A DNA stretch of 64,000 nt from Humulus lupulus (lineage: Eukaryota; Streptophyta; Magnoliopsida; Rosales; Cannabaceae): the NCBI RefSeq assembly GCF_963169125.1, contig NC_084802.1:20243107-20307106 (forward strand), given 5' to 3'. The stretch's first letter is position 1, and each line of letters starts with the position of its first letter. A model generated the notes under the pieces. It ran no database searches and was not told the DNA's origin. It saw only the letters and a list, made by a program, of their open reading frames with translations. Below, piece after piece: positions 1 to 10,565 of this stretch. Position numbers and translations under genes: made by a program.

Positions 1-1
1 T

Positions 2-130
2 GATCGATACATCAAACTAGAGGATGCTATTGCCAATGAAGGGAAACCCCCAAGCAAAGATAAGGGGACTGCCGAGCCCGCCAAAGCCGCCAATGGGTCC
101 AAGCCCAATGGCAAGTTTCTAATTAATTAG
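2..130 (+). pseudogene. gag-like C-terminal fragment
   Basis: An open frame enters from the left edge and ends at TAG 128-130, about 42 residues. It starts DRYIKLEDAIANEGK and becomes rich in Lys, Pro and Ala. The charged helix followed by a low-complexity basic tail resembles the end of some plant retrotransposon capsid proteins, but no zinc knuckle is visible. The DNA beyond it passes into long-LTR sequence, so it is probably the edge of an older element. Assignment is tentative because most of the frame lies outside the window. Confidence 0.35.
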
Positions 131-149
131 GCAAGTTTCATATTTTGGC

Positions 150-989
150 CCATTTTGGGTATATTTGGCATATATGTGGTATGTGTGTGGTGCTTCATTA
201 TTATTTGGTTATGCTTGGGTTACACAATACGAGACGATCCTAGGGAGCAAGTTAGTGGGAAAGTCACAACGAGATTCATACTTGACTCAGAGTGAGTCAA
301 GGGGTAATTTGGGTATTTAGCACATTATTGGGATATTGGGTAATGGGAATAAATATTTGATGATAAATTAGGAGTTAGTGAGATCAAGGGGAAATTATGG
401 GAATTTTGACTATTTTACCCCTGGGCGCGTTTTCGGGACCCCGAGCATTAGGATTTGCTTGAGGTTACTTAAGCTTGAAGTATCCTGTTAAGAAACATAA
501 AAAGAACGCTCAGAATGTTCTCTCTCCCTCCCGTTGCCTTTTCGACACCTAATCGCATTTTCGAAGGAAACTTGAGTTTTAGGCTAGGATCGACGCATAG
601 CGATTCTAGGGAAGATTAGAAGTTTTTAGCCAAGGGATTTAGTTGGGAAACGACTCAATCGGAGGTAATCCAAGTTTTAAGTGTTCAAGTTTTTAAGCTT
701 TGATTGGATTTTATGTTTTGATGAGTTTTTGGATGAATTGAAGCTTGGGTTTTATTAGTTTTGGGAGATTAGGATGTTTGGGAACTTTGATTTTGGGATT
801 TGGAGATGTTTGGATAGGTTTTTAAATGAAGAAAACAAGGTTTTCGGCTGGGTTCCTGGTAGGGCTACGACCCTGTTCTAGGGTTCTGCGGCCCAGGCTT
901 GATGAAGGAGGAGGCTTGCTGATGACCAGATTGGGTTGCGACGCAAGGTAGGTGCGCCACAACGCTAGGCACAGATAGAGAAGAGGCTC
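150..989 (+). mobile_element. Left part of an older Ty3-type long LTR
   Basis: Non-coding. It aligns by eye with the reverse complement of the solo LTR at 55183-57509: the stretch with 'gggatattgggtaatggga', then 'gatgataaatt', a CT-rich leader near 515-545, and a GC-richer patch at 840-970. It is cut at 989 by the element at 990-7106 and resumes at 7112. Its own LTR start (TGTAATGCC type) is not seen, so the left end is missing or too diverged. Left limit approximate. Confidence 0.55.
985..989. repeat. Target-site duplication GGCTC (left)
   Basis: GGCTC lies immediately before TGTAATGCCCC at 990 and is repeated at 7107-7111 immediately after GGGCGTTACA. A 5 bp duplication is normal for Ty3/gypsy integrase and fixes both ends of the element. 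Confidence 0.85.
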
Positions 990-1313
990 TGTAATGCCCC
1001 AAATTTCCTAATAAGGTTTAGGACCTTGATTAGGAGGCCGGAAGGACCATAATTGATTTATTATGATATTTAATGATTATATGCATGTTTATGTGAATTA
1101 TATTATTATATGATGATAAATGCATGCATATGGGTCAACATTTAATTCTAAGGGTATTTTGGTAATTTGGCCCGTTGAGGGCGTGATTGTGTATTTTCAT
1201 GCATGTGGGTGAAATATAAATAATACCACATTATGTGTGGATTGGTTGGAGCCATTCGACATGAGATGATCATGGAATGCAAGTTTTCGGTCTAGTCATA
1301 ACGGGATTAAGTT
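990..1313 (+). repeat. 5' LTR remnant
   Basis: Nearly identical to 4268-4591 through 'acgggattaagtt', with a few substitutions and one-base indels. Identity stops at 1313, where gag-linked sequence begins, while the 3' LTR continues for another 2.5 kb. The break marks an internal deletion from LTR into gag. Confidence 0.85.
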
Positions 1314-1358
1314 CAGGACTAGGGTTAAGGCCTAGATCCATTCAGAGCTGAGCAATGG

Positions 1359-2057
1359 ATGTGCATGATCAGTTCCATTCTTGATAGTCTGGGACTGGTA
1401 GGTCACGATAGGGTGGCTTGTGCGACGTTTGTTTTGCGGGATGATGCCCGGACATGGTGGGAGGTAGTATCCCAGACACGAGACACAGCTGTGATGGATT
1501 GGAAAGAATTTAGGCAGCTGTTTAATGAGAAGTATTACTGTGATGTAGCTAAGATTGCTAAGATGAATGAGTTTGTGAATCTCGTTCAAGGAAAGGCATC
1601 GGTAACCAAGTATGTTAACATATTTGATGGGTTGGCCAAGTTCGCTTTTGACATGGTACCCACATATGTAGCTCGAAAGGAAAGGTTTATTCAAGGATTG
1701 AATCCTGGAATTGCTCAGGGCATTAGAGTTGCCCCAGTGCATGAAGTCTCTACCTATGCTCAGGTGGTAGAGAAGGCTCTTTTTGTTGAGAGCATAAGAG
1801 ATGAGAAGAAGAGTGCTAGAGACCACAGAGCTCAGATAATGGTATCTCCACTTATTGGAGTAAGCAAGAAGAAAAGCTGGAAGACTTACCCAGAATGTGC
1901 TCGGTACAAGAGGCATCATCGGGGAGAATGCCGAGTAAGGGCATGTTACTTATGTGGCATGGTTGGGCACTTCAAGAAGGATTGCCCAAGGTTAAGAAAG
2001 GATGAGAAAATGGGGATAGACAGCTCGACTCTGGCTCAAGTGTTTATTCCGAGGTAG
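1359..2057 (+). pseudogene. gag: Ty3/gypsy Gag (capsid and zinc knuckle), 5'-truncated
   Basis: 232 residues are open from the ATG at 1359, but the true N-terminus is lost in the deletion at 1313, so this ATG is only the first one left. Residues ~20-150 are a Retrotrans_gag domain with DDARTWWE, FRQLFNEKYY and the FIQGLNPGI helix. Near residue 195 there is a CCHC knuckle, CYLCGMVGHFKKDCP. An expected second knuckle just before it has lost a cysteine (CARYKRHHRGEC). Gag would package the element RNA into cytoplasmic particles. The frame stops at TAG 2055-2057, and protease and RT follow only as relics. Confidence 0.85.
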
Positions 2058-4250
2058 TCAGAGTCTGAGACTGAGACTAGTTCCTCAGGGGTGGCAGGTC
2101 AGTTTTTTTTTTTTAGTTTTAATGAGTTAGTTATGATTGACTGGCTTTGGTATGATCTGGGATATGGATTGGTTAAGTAATTATGGGGCAATGCTAAATG
2201 GTAAGGAAAGTATAGTAACTTTTGGGTTTGAGAGCGGAAAGCCTTGTGATAGTTGACAATGTGCATGGATTTGGTATGCTTATGACATCTGTATTGAGAG
2301 CTAGAGTTTTGTGGCAGAGAGATGCATGGAACTCCTAGCTAGTGTGGTGGATACCACTTAGATCGTGCTAGTGGGATCAAGACAGACTGGATTAGTTTGT
2401 GAGTTTCTGAATGTGTTTCCAGGGGACTTGCCAGGGTTTCTTTTATATGAAGAGATAGAATGGTGAATGGATTAGTGCCATGAATAGATTGAGGTTTTTA
2501 AGGCACTATGTTGAATGGCTCAGCGGAGTTGTAAGAATTAAAGGTTCAGTTATTGAGTAAGATGGAATTCTTTAAGGTGGATCTTGGATCTGGATGGGAC
2601 CAGTTAGAGATCAAGGAGAAAGTTATATAAAAGACTGTGTTTGTATCAGATAAGATCACTGGAAGTGCTGAGTATGTCTTAATAATTTGTCTAATGCCAA
2701 GTGTTTATGAATAAGATGAACAGATCATTCAAAGGATTATTTGAATGGGTCAAGGATCTGAGTCTTCTTGCAGATCAGAACCAGTTAGTAGGTTGTTATG
2801 ACACCTCAGTGACAGAATAAGTGATTGCTTGTGCAACATGTTGGTTAAAGGATCTGGCCAGAACTGAAGTAGAGTTTCTGGTGGGCCAGGTGGCCAATTT
2901 TATGTTTGAGATTATCATTTTGGAAAGGATCAAAAGGAAAGATGACTTAGTGAACCACATATAAGAAAGATTGAGTTGAAAGTCTTAGTTGGATTAGCTA
3001 AGGGTTTTACAGTGTCAGATATGAATTTATTGTGGTATAAGGATTGAATTTGGAATCCGATGGACACAGATTAACTGGGAGATTCTGAATGAATCTCATG
3101 CTACTCTTCTAATTTCTTCATTCAGGCATCATGGAAATGTAACAGGATATGGAAGCTTTATAATGGTGGCCTGAGATGGAGAGGGATGTCATGGGATGTG
3201 TGGTAAAGTTCTTAATTTGTTAGCAGGTTAAGACAGAGTATCAGGAATTAGTAAGGTCATTGCAGCCTTGAGTATTTTGTAATGGAAATAAGAGAGCATC
3301 GCGATGGGTTTCGCGGTGGGATTGCCTAGGTTAGTGGGTCAGTATGAGTTGGCATGGAGTCATTATGGACCAGTAGTCTAAGTGAGTTTATTTTTATCAG
3401 TAAGGATAAGTAAATAACACAGCTGATCAGTAATCAGATCTCTATGTGAATGAGATAGTGCGCCTTCGTGAAACTCAAGGTCTATCTTATCAGATGAAGA
3501 CTCTATTGCGACTTCTAGGTTATGGAAGGGTTAAAGAAGGCGATGAATGTATAGATGGAATTTAGTACAGTTTATTATTCTCAGACTGATGGTAAGTCAG
3601 AGAGAGTTATCCAGTGTTGGAAAGGTATCTTATGAGATAAGGTATGACAGAGAATGTTTAGCACCAGTTCATTGGAATGAGATGGGTGAGGTGTTGATTC
3701 TGGATCATGTGATGGTTCAAGGGACCATTGAGCTTATTAGAGGTTAGAGCTTGGATGCTCACTTCTCAGAGTAAATGGAAAAGTGTTACTGAATTGAAAA
3801 GCAGGAACATAGAGTTCCAGGTAGAAGATTGTATCTTCCTTAAAAATATCATCATGGAAAGGAATGAGGAATTAAGGGCAAGTTATGCCCTAGAGAAGTA
3901 TAACAGTTTGAGTCCTGGATAGGACTAGTTAGGTTGACTTTCGATCGACCTTATTTTTCGCACTGTCAGTTGTATACAGTGTGTTCTGTATTTCCATGCT
4001 GAGGACATGGGTTAAAGAGAACTCATGAGTTAAGTTATGAGAATCTGGAGATTGTTGCTAAGTTATCCTGTAATTGATAGCCAGTTCAGATATGAGACAA
4101 AAAGAATAAGGTTCCGAGGAACAAAGTGTACCTTGAGTTAAGGTAATGTTGCTGAAACAGTGAGGTCGAGGGAACGACCTGGGAAACTGGAATCAGTTGT
4201 GCGAAATTCTTATTCCGGGCTGTTCAGATAAATTTCGAGGACAAAATTTC
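2058..4250 (+). pseudogene. pol: Decayed pol (RT, RNase H, integrase) of the 990-7106 element
   Basis: No long frame survives, but pieces can be read in order with many stops and shifts. Near 2405-2440 there is the pre-RT segment (FLNVFPGDLPG). Near 2565-2610 there is RT palm sequence (FFKVDLGSGWDQLEI). At 3441-3620 there is integrase core sequence (LYVNEIVRL, then a degraded SQTDG region). At 3640-3740 there is the segment with HWNEMGEVLILD. At 3760-4230 there is the integrase C-terminus (NIEFQVEDCIFLK, later ATWELE and YPGLF). Non-functional. Confidence 0.8.
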
Positions 4251-4255
4251 TGTAA

Positions 4256-4266
4256 GGAGGGGATAG
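4256..4266 (+). other. Polypurine tract
   Basis: AGGAGGGGATA lies just upstream of the LTR start TGTAATGCCCC at 4268 and just after the end of pol ('gaggacaaaatttctgta'). Position and composition fit the plus-strand primer of reverse transcription. Confidence 0.75.
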
Positions 4267-4267
4267 T

Positions 4268-7106
4268 TGTAATGCCCCAAATTTCCTAATAAGGTTTAGG
4301 ACCTTGATTAGGAGGTCGGGAGGGCCATAATTGATTTATTATGATATTTAATGATTATATGCATGTTTATGTGAATTATATTATAATATGATGATAAATG
4401 CATGCATATGGGTCCACATTTAATTCTAAGGGCATTTTGGTAATTTGGCCCGTTGAGGGCGTGATTGTGTATTTTCATGCATGTGGGTGAATTATAAATA
4501 ATACCACATTATGTGTGGATTGGTTGGAGCCATTCGACATGAGACGATCATGGAATGCAAGTTTTCGGTCTAGTCATAACGGGATTAAGTTTGGGGCTTG
4601 GAGTGAGTCTCGGAGTAATTTGGTGATTAGAACGTTGCCGGGAATTAGAGGGTAACGAGATATGAATTATTGGTATTTGAGAATATTGAGAATAGCGGGA
4701 ATTGGAGGGTGTTAATTATAATTAACGAAATAGGCGGGAAATGACAAATTTACCCTTAGGAGTCTTTAGAAGCCTTTATTTGACCTAGGGGCAAAATGGT
4801 CTTTTCAGCCCTAAGATATATATCAGCCCTTTGAGTTTAGAAGGCTGTAGAATTGTAGAAAACAGAGCATCATTCTCATCTCCCTCCCTCACCCGTACAC
4901 CATTTCTCCTCCTTCTTCCTTTTAATTTTTGAGAGCCAATTTGAGGATCCAAGCTAGGAGAGCAAGGATTGAGGGCTTAGGACCTTGGTTCAATCATTGA
5001 AGGGGATTCAAATCAAGCTTGAGGTAAGAAATTCAGCCATGAAAGTCTTGTTATACCCTATTTTCTAATAAGTTTTCAGTTGAGGATTTTAATGTGTTAG
5101 TTGGGAATTAATGGAAGTTCTTGAGTTTGGTTGCTTGGGTTTTGATGAGGGTGTGATGTAGATGAGGTTTAGGGGTTGAATTGGGTGTTTGGGTCATGTT
5201 TGGGATTGATTTGGATGCTTGGTTTTCAAGGGGGATCGCAGGGGAGAAGACCAGAATTTTCTCTGGTTTGCTGATGGCGCCCCAGGTCTAGGCAGGGCTG
5301 GTTTTGGGCTTCTCTGACTGGGACAGCACCCCAGCGCCATTAGGCAGCGCCCCAGCGCTAGTGCTTTTTCCAACAACCTATTTTTAGGGCTCGAGATGAC
5401 TTTTAAGGCTCGGGGGTTGGTCCCTTTACCCTGTTTGGGTAGATTAAGAGTCCCGAGAGTGCGAGATGGATCCCGGGAGTGTGGTTTTAGATTATAAACC
5501 TTTTTATGATTTATTTTATTAATGGGATTCCATATTTTGTTATGACTAGGTGGCCACTAAAGTATCAAAGGATTGATCGTTCTCAAGGGTCATTCTTTTA
5601 CTAATTCTTGCTCGAACCTGAGGTAAGAAAACTACACCCCATATGTGACATGCATGGTTATTCTTGATGCATGTTGGATGTTTAAATGTGAATATTGATA
5701 GCATATTGAATGCTTAGAAATCTTGCTCATGTGGATAGGGTTATTATTGAGGCATGCTGAGTGATTAAGTGTGATGCATATGATGCACGAGAAACATATG
5801 ATTAGGGCATGCCATGAATATTGACTGTGAGACTGATCAGAGCTTGAGTCTCTGTGTTTGTGCATGATCATAACTGTGCTAGCAATTGTTAAGTAACCAT
5901 GTTGAATGACCTACGTTTGAATATTCGACATATGACATATGGTTGGTAGCATTGCTTACTTGTGTATGGTACTGACTAATTAGTCAGAATTGGCAAAGGT
6001 GTCAGTATCAACTGTGAAGTTGAGACTTATTAGTCAAGTTCGGCAGTGGTACTGGGTACTAGTCACACAGTGCTGACTCATAAGTCAGGACGGCCTTAGC
6101 GTGTTCATCGCAAGCCAATAAAGATTAGATCTAATCGATATCTGCATTAAATGACTCAGAAAAGCGTTAATGCCGGACCGACCTCAAGTTCAATGAAAAC
6201 TAAAAGCGCTTATGTGGCTTACCCAGCAGTCACTCATCTGTTTAAGCTAGTGACTACCCATCAGTCACTCATATGATAGAGCCATTGCAGGAAAGCCCAG
6301 GTAACAGTTTCGTTACACGGCTATGGGCACTGAGCCCTATAGTGACTTGCTTGTCAGTCACTCATTATGGTTTAACAGAACCTCAAAGTGATATTCACTC
6401 ATTTGTTCAGGGCTATAAGCTCTGTATGATCATTCTGATCATCATTTGCATGGCTTTGGGTACTGAGCCCAGTAGTGACTTGCTTGTCGATCACTCAGTA
6501 TGGTTTACCAGAACCTCAAGTGTTAAATCACTCATCTGATTGAGATTGACTTGATAGTCATCCAATCAGGAGGGCAGGATTTCTTATCCTCAATTCCCCA
6601 ACATTGTTTGAATTTATTTGCATGCTTGAATAAAACTATGTTTGCTAGGCATGCCAGATATGATTTGATATCATGATATGATTGTTCACGAGCATATTGG
6701 GTTTTCTTGTTGGGCTTCGGCTCACAGGTGCTATGTGGTGTAGGTAAAGGCAAAAGAAAGCTGGACCATCCTTGAGTTGGAGAGCTTAGGTGACGATGTG
6801 TACATATGCAGTTGCTCGACCGCCACGGTCGAGGTTTGAAGGAGAGGAACTAGGGCGAAACCTTGTTTTGCCGCTTAGATCGGCTGGTTGTAAATATTTT
6901 CTTGTAACAGACCTTTAAATTATATTTTTGGGATCCCAATGTATACAATAAACGTTCTAATGAAACATTACATATTAATCAAAATTTTTAATCCCTAAAC
7001 TGCTAATCATACTTAGTTACACGTTTATGGCCAAATGACTCGATTAGTGAGTTTAGCACTGTTTGCAATGTGCACCGTAATGGTCCCTGGAATTTAGGGC
7101 GTTACA
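4268..7106 (+). repeat. 3' LTR, 2.84 kb
   Basis: Runs from TGTAATGCCCC to GGGCGTTACA, giving TGTAA/TTACA inverted ends. Landmarks in order: a 324 bp start shared with the 5' LTR; a TATA-like site near 4816; a CT-rich leader (4880-4925); a GC-rich patch with GCGCCCCAGCGC repeats (5275-5370); a splice-donor-like GAGGTAAGAAAA (5620); repeated TGACT..AGTCA dyads (5960-6090); CAGTCACTCAT-type repeats (6220-6540); and a conserved block around TAGGTAAAGGCAAAAGAAAG (6720-6800). Open frames inside are short and unsupported. Confidence 0.85.
4812..4826 (+). promoter_or_regulatory. Putative LTR TATA box
   Basis: AAGATATATATCAG lies about 55 bp upstream of the CT-rich leader typical of plant LTR transcripts. 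A matching TATATAT sits at the equivalent place in the minus-strand solo LTR (50009-50017). Assigned by position only. Confidence 0.35.
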
Positions 7107-7111
7107 GGCTC
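7107..7111. repeat. Target-site duplication GGCTC (right)
   Basis: Partner of 985-989. The older LTR resumes right after it. Confidence 0.85.
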
Positions 7112-8659
7112 GACCTTTTGTTTTGAGGCGGGTTGCAGCGCTTAAGGACAGTTTTCCCCATATTTGGTTTTTAGTCGTGGGAACTTAACTCTAAGGGCCT
7201 GGGATTGATCCTGCTACCCATTTGAGTGGGATTTGACGTTCCGAAGGCTTGGGTTGGGTCTGGAAGTATTTATGTACTCATTTTGATGAGGTTTTATATT
7301 ATGGTTGTGACTAGGTTATCACTAGGGGCTTTGAAAAAGGATCGTGCTTGTGGCTCATTTATTGGTAACCTGTGGTTGGACCAAAGGTAAGAAAATTGCA
7401 CCGAGTATGTGATGCATAAGATACATGTGATTAGGGCATGGCATGATTGTTGAATATGAAAGTGATCAAAGCTTGTGTCTCTAGAAATATGCATGATCAT
7501 AATTATGCTAGTGAATGTTGAGTAAGCATACTGAATGCCCTGTATTTGGATATTTGACATATGATATATGCCTGGTTGCATTGCTTACTTGTGAGTGGAA
7601 CTGACTTATTAGTCAGAATCGGCAATAAGCTGTGACTTATTAGTCAAGTTCGACAGTGGTATTGAGCACTGGTCGTATGGTATTGGCTTATAGTCAAGAG
7701 CGGTATTAGCGTGTCTAACGCAACCCGAAAAGATTAGATCTAATAGACATAAGCATCATCAACATAAGTATGAAATGCTTGACCGATCTTAAGTTCGATG
7801 AAAACAAAAGCGCTTGTCTAGTCTAAAGGCTAGTTATTTAGAGCCAGGGCCAAAAGGCTCAGGTTACTGATACGTCACATGGCTTAGGGAGCAGATCCCT
7901 AGAGATAAATTCAGGGAGCGAATCCTCAAAGATGGACTCATTAGCCATCTATTCAGGGAGCGGATCCCCATAGATGGACTCATTTGCCATCTATTCAGGG
8001 AGCAGATCCCCAGAGATGGACTCATTAGCCATCTATTCAGGGAGTAGATCCCCAGAGATGGACTCATTAACCATCTATTCTCAATATGACTTGATAGTCA
8101 TCTATACAGAGGGCAGGGCCCATTAGTCATCTATACAAAGGGCAGGGCCCATGAGTCATTATTTGGACTTGCTTGTATGCATGAGTAGGATTATTACTGC
8201 TAGGCATGCCTATTATGATTTTGTGACATGTTATTACTTGTTCATGAGCACATTGAATTTTGTTGCTGAGCTTCGGCTCATGGGTGCTATGTGGTGCAGG
8301 TAAAGGCAAAAGAAAGCTGGACCATCCTTGAGTTGGATAACTTAGGTGACTATGTGTACATATGCGGCTGCTCGACCATCACGGCCAAGGGTTTAAAGAG
8401 GAGCTAGGGTTAAACCCTATTTTGCCGCTTAGGACGGTTGGTTGTAAATATTTTATTGTAATTAACCTTTAAATTATATTTGTAGGATCCCAATGTATAC
8501 ATTAAACGTTTTAGTGAAACGTTGTATCTTAACAAAAAAATTTAACCCTAAACTGCTAATCATATTTAGTTACACGATTATGGCCAAATGACTCGATTAG
8601 TGAGTTTAGCACTGTTTAAAATGCACAACGTAACGGTCCTTGGGTAGTAGGGTGTTGCA
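7112..8659 (+). mobile_element. Right part of the older Ty3-type long LTR
   Basis: Continues 150-989 after the nested insertion. It carries the LTR landmarks in order: GGTAAGAAAATTGCACC (7385-7401), TGACTTATTAGTCA dyads (7602-7650), a 42 bp tandem array (7909-8076), the conserved block TGCAGGTAAAGGCAAAAGAAAG (8290-8330), and an end 'tagggtgttgca' at 8659, a mutated form of TAGGGCGTTACA. Confidence 0.65.
7909..8076 (+). repeat. 42 bp tandem repeat, four copies
   Basis: Units start at 7909, 7951, 7993 and 8035, each 'attcagggag..gatcc...gatggactcatt..ccatct'. The period is exactly 42 bp. A partial fifth copy follows. Because 42 is divisible by three, the minus strand reads as a repeated 14-residue peptide, which is an artefact. 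Confidence 0.9.
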
Positions 8660-10565
8660 GTATATTTTTCGATCTTCCTATCCAAAGCTTTTAAGCACTC
8701 AAACCACGATCTTCCGGAGTGTTCTCTACACCTCAAGATGTGTGTAGGCACATAGAGAACATGAGTTTGTATTTTAGGAATCACAAGTATTTCTCAACAC
8801 ATGGGAACCTGGATTATGGTGTGAGAATGGCTAGAATAAAGAAGAAGAAGAAAGAGATTTTTTTGAATAAGAACTCAATGAACTATTATGGATTGTGTAT
8901 TGTGTCGTGTATTGTATCTCTGTTGTATTTTTCTCTTTTTCTTCTATATCATATATATAGAGATTTATATTACCTTATTATTCTTAATAATAATAGTAAT
9001 ATAATAATAATATCATAATGATGATAGGATTTGATTTAGGTAAATATCTAATTAATTAATTAAATAAATAAAATAAAAACAACACTAATACAATATCGGT
9101 GTAGTCATACATGCATGGCACAATCCTTGGACTGTGTCATGCGTGGACTGCAATATCCTTTTCAGGTATATTGTATTTTTCTTTTATTTAATTATTTAAC
9201 TAAAATCAATCTTCCACAAAATAATGTATTTATCTTAATAAGGAAAAGATGACAACCATATTTCAAAATTTAAATTTTAAATTCAAAATTCAAAAGGATG
9301 ATCATCATTATCATCATATTTTTAAAATTCAACAAATCAAAAACTATTTTTGACTTACCAATTTTATTTTCTTCAACTCAAATAAAATAATTATTTTCAA
9401 AATTTTATTTATATATATGTATTTTGAAATTTTATATATTTAAATTAATAAATATATCTTCAAAAATTAATAATTAATTCCAAATTAATTATTCAACCTC
9501 AATTATCATATAATTGTATACTTGACTCGAAGAATAAAATTCTTCTTAAATTCCCAAATTATAATTATACCCTTGTATCAACTCTTACCTTAATATAGTG
9601 TTGATAGAGCCACCATGAGGACCTATGGACTTATAATATCAAGCTCCAATAAATATTACATTATTAATCAAAGTTCTTTGATTAAATATTCATATTTATT
9701 AATCTCATGATTACTCCACTAAAAATATGAGATTGAACTCTTGATAATTACAGACATATATCTACTAGGTATTTTATTAAAGAATAAAATGTCCATTGAT
9801 ATAATCATTACATACAACGTTAATCATCTATTAATAGTTCATAATTAAAAGGGTATAAAAATACCGTTTTACCCTTCTAGCTATATCTTGTTCCTATAGT
9901 ACCATTGACTTTACTAGTGAAGATTGTGTCATAACAAGTTTGCGACGTGAGCGCTCATAACCTTTTCAGTTCCAAAAGTCAACCCAATAGGGAACCATTA
10001 TTTAATCTATAAGAAGGTATAGATTCCATATCTGTTAAACTATGTCCCCAGCCATATACATCATTGAGTCCCCAAAACAATTGTTCTTAGCCTGATCATT
10101 CTGACAAACCTTAACACATGAATCAAAGAATCAGATGACATATATAGGAGTTCATAGTAACCTTAGGATTAAGATCATTGTGTATATGATCACATTTGGT
10201 CCAGTTCTACATACCCTCAGCATGCAAAGTACCTCCACTAAAGTGTCCTGATATACTAGTAACCTAGATCTAGGTCATATGTATTCATAATACTAGTGGA
10301 CCGTACTAGCAGTAATTAATCTAAATATTCCATAACTTTATTTTTTTGCAAACTATTTTAAGTTTATTATCTTAATCTCGATCCTCTCATACCAATATGA
10401 GATTAAGATCACATAGATAAACTCTAGAATTTTCTAACATTTAATTAATATTATCAATATAATATCGGACATAGTCCACATATATGTAATAATTCAATTC
10501 AATTATTTATTTCATTTAAAATATTTGTCAACTACAATTGCTTTACGGATACTATTCCCAAAACA
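8660..10565 (-). mobile_element. Copia-like long LTR or non-autonomous LTR element, minus strand
   Basis: Non-coding and AT-rich. Read on the minus strand it starts TGTTTTGGGAATAG (10565 downwards) and contains blocks shared with the plus-strand copy at 12648-19455: 'gagattaagatcacatag', 'ttgggttgacttttggaactg', 'ggaacaagatata..agaagggtaaaac' and the end block 'ggataggaagatcga'. No coding region is linked to it. It could be a solo LTR or a LARD-type element; the end near 8660 looks truncated. Confidence 0.55.

Larger units (their letters stand above)
990..7106 (+). mobile_element. Defective Ty3/gypsy element (chromovirus, Tekay/Del-like)
   Basis: The element is bounded by TGTAATGCCCC and GGGCGTTACA and by the 5 bp duplication GGCTC. 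Order: 5' LTR remnant (990-1313), gag (about 1314-2057), badly decayed pol (2058-4250), polypurine tract (4256-4266), complete 3' LTR (4268-7106). The 5' LTR stops after 324 bp and joins directly to gag, so some 2.5 kb of LTR, the primer-binding site and the gag N-terminus are deleted. The long LTR and the C-terminal integrase motif ATWELE followed by YPGLF fit Tekay/Del-like chromoviruses; the lineage is inferred from motifs only. Confidence 0.85.

Noticed and set aside
7864..8067. Minus-strand frame encoding a repeated 14-residue peptide
   Set aside because: It is the translation of the 42 bp minisatellite; no start context, no homologue, lies inside an LTR.
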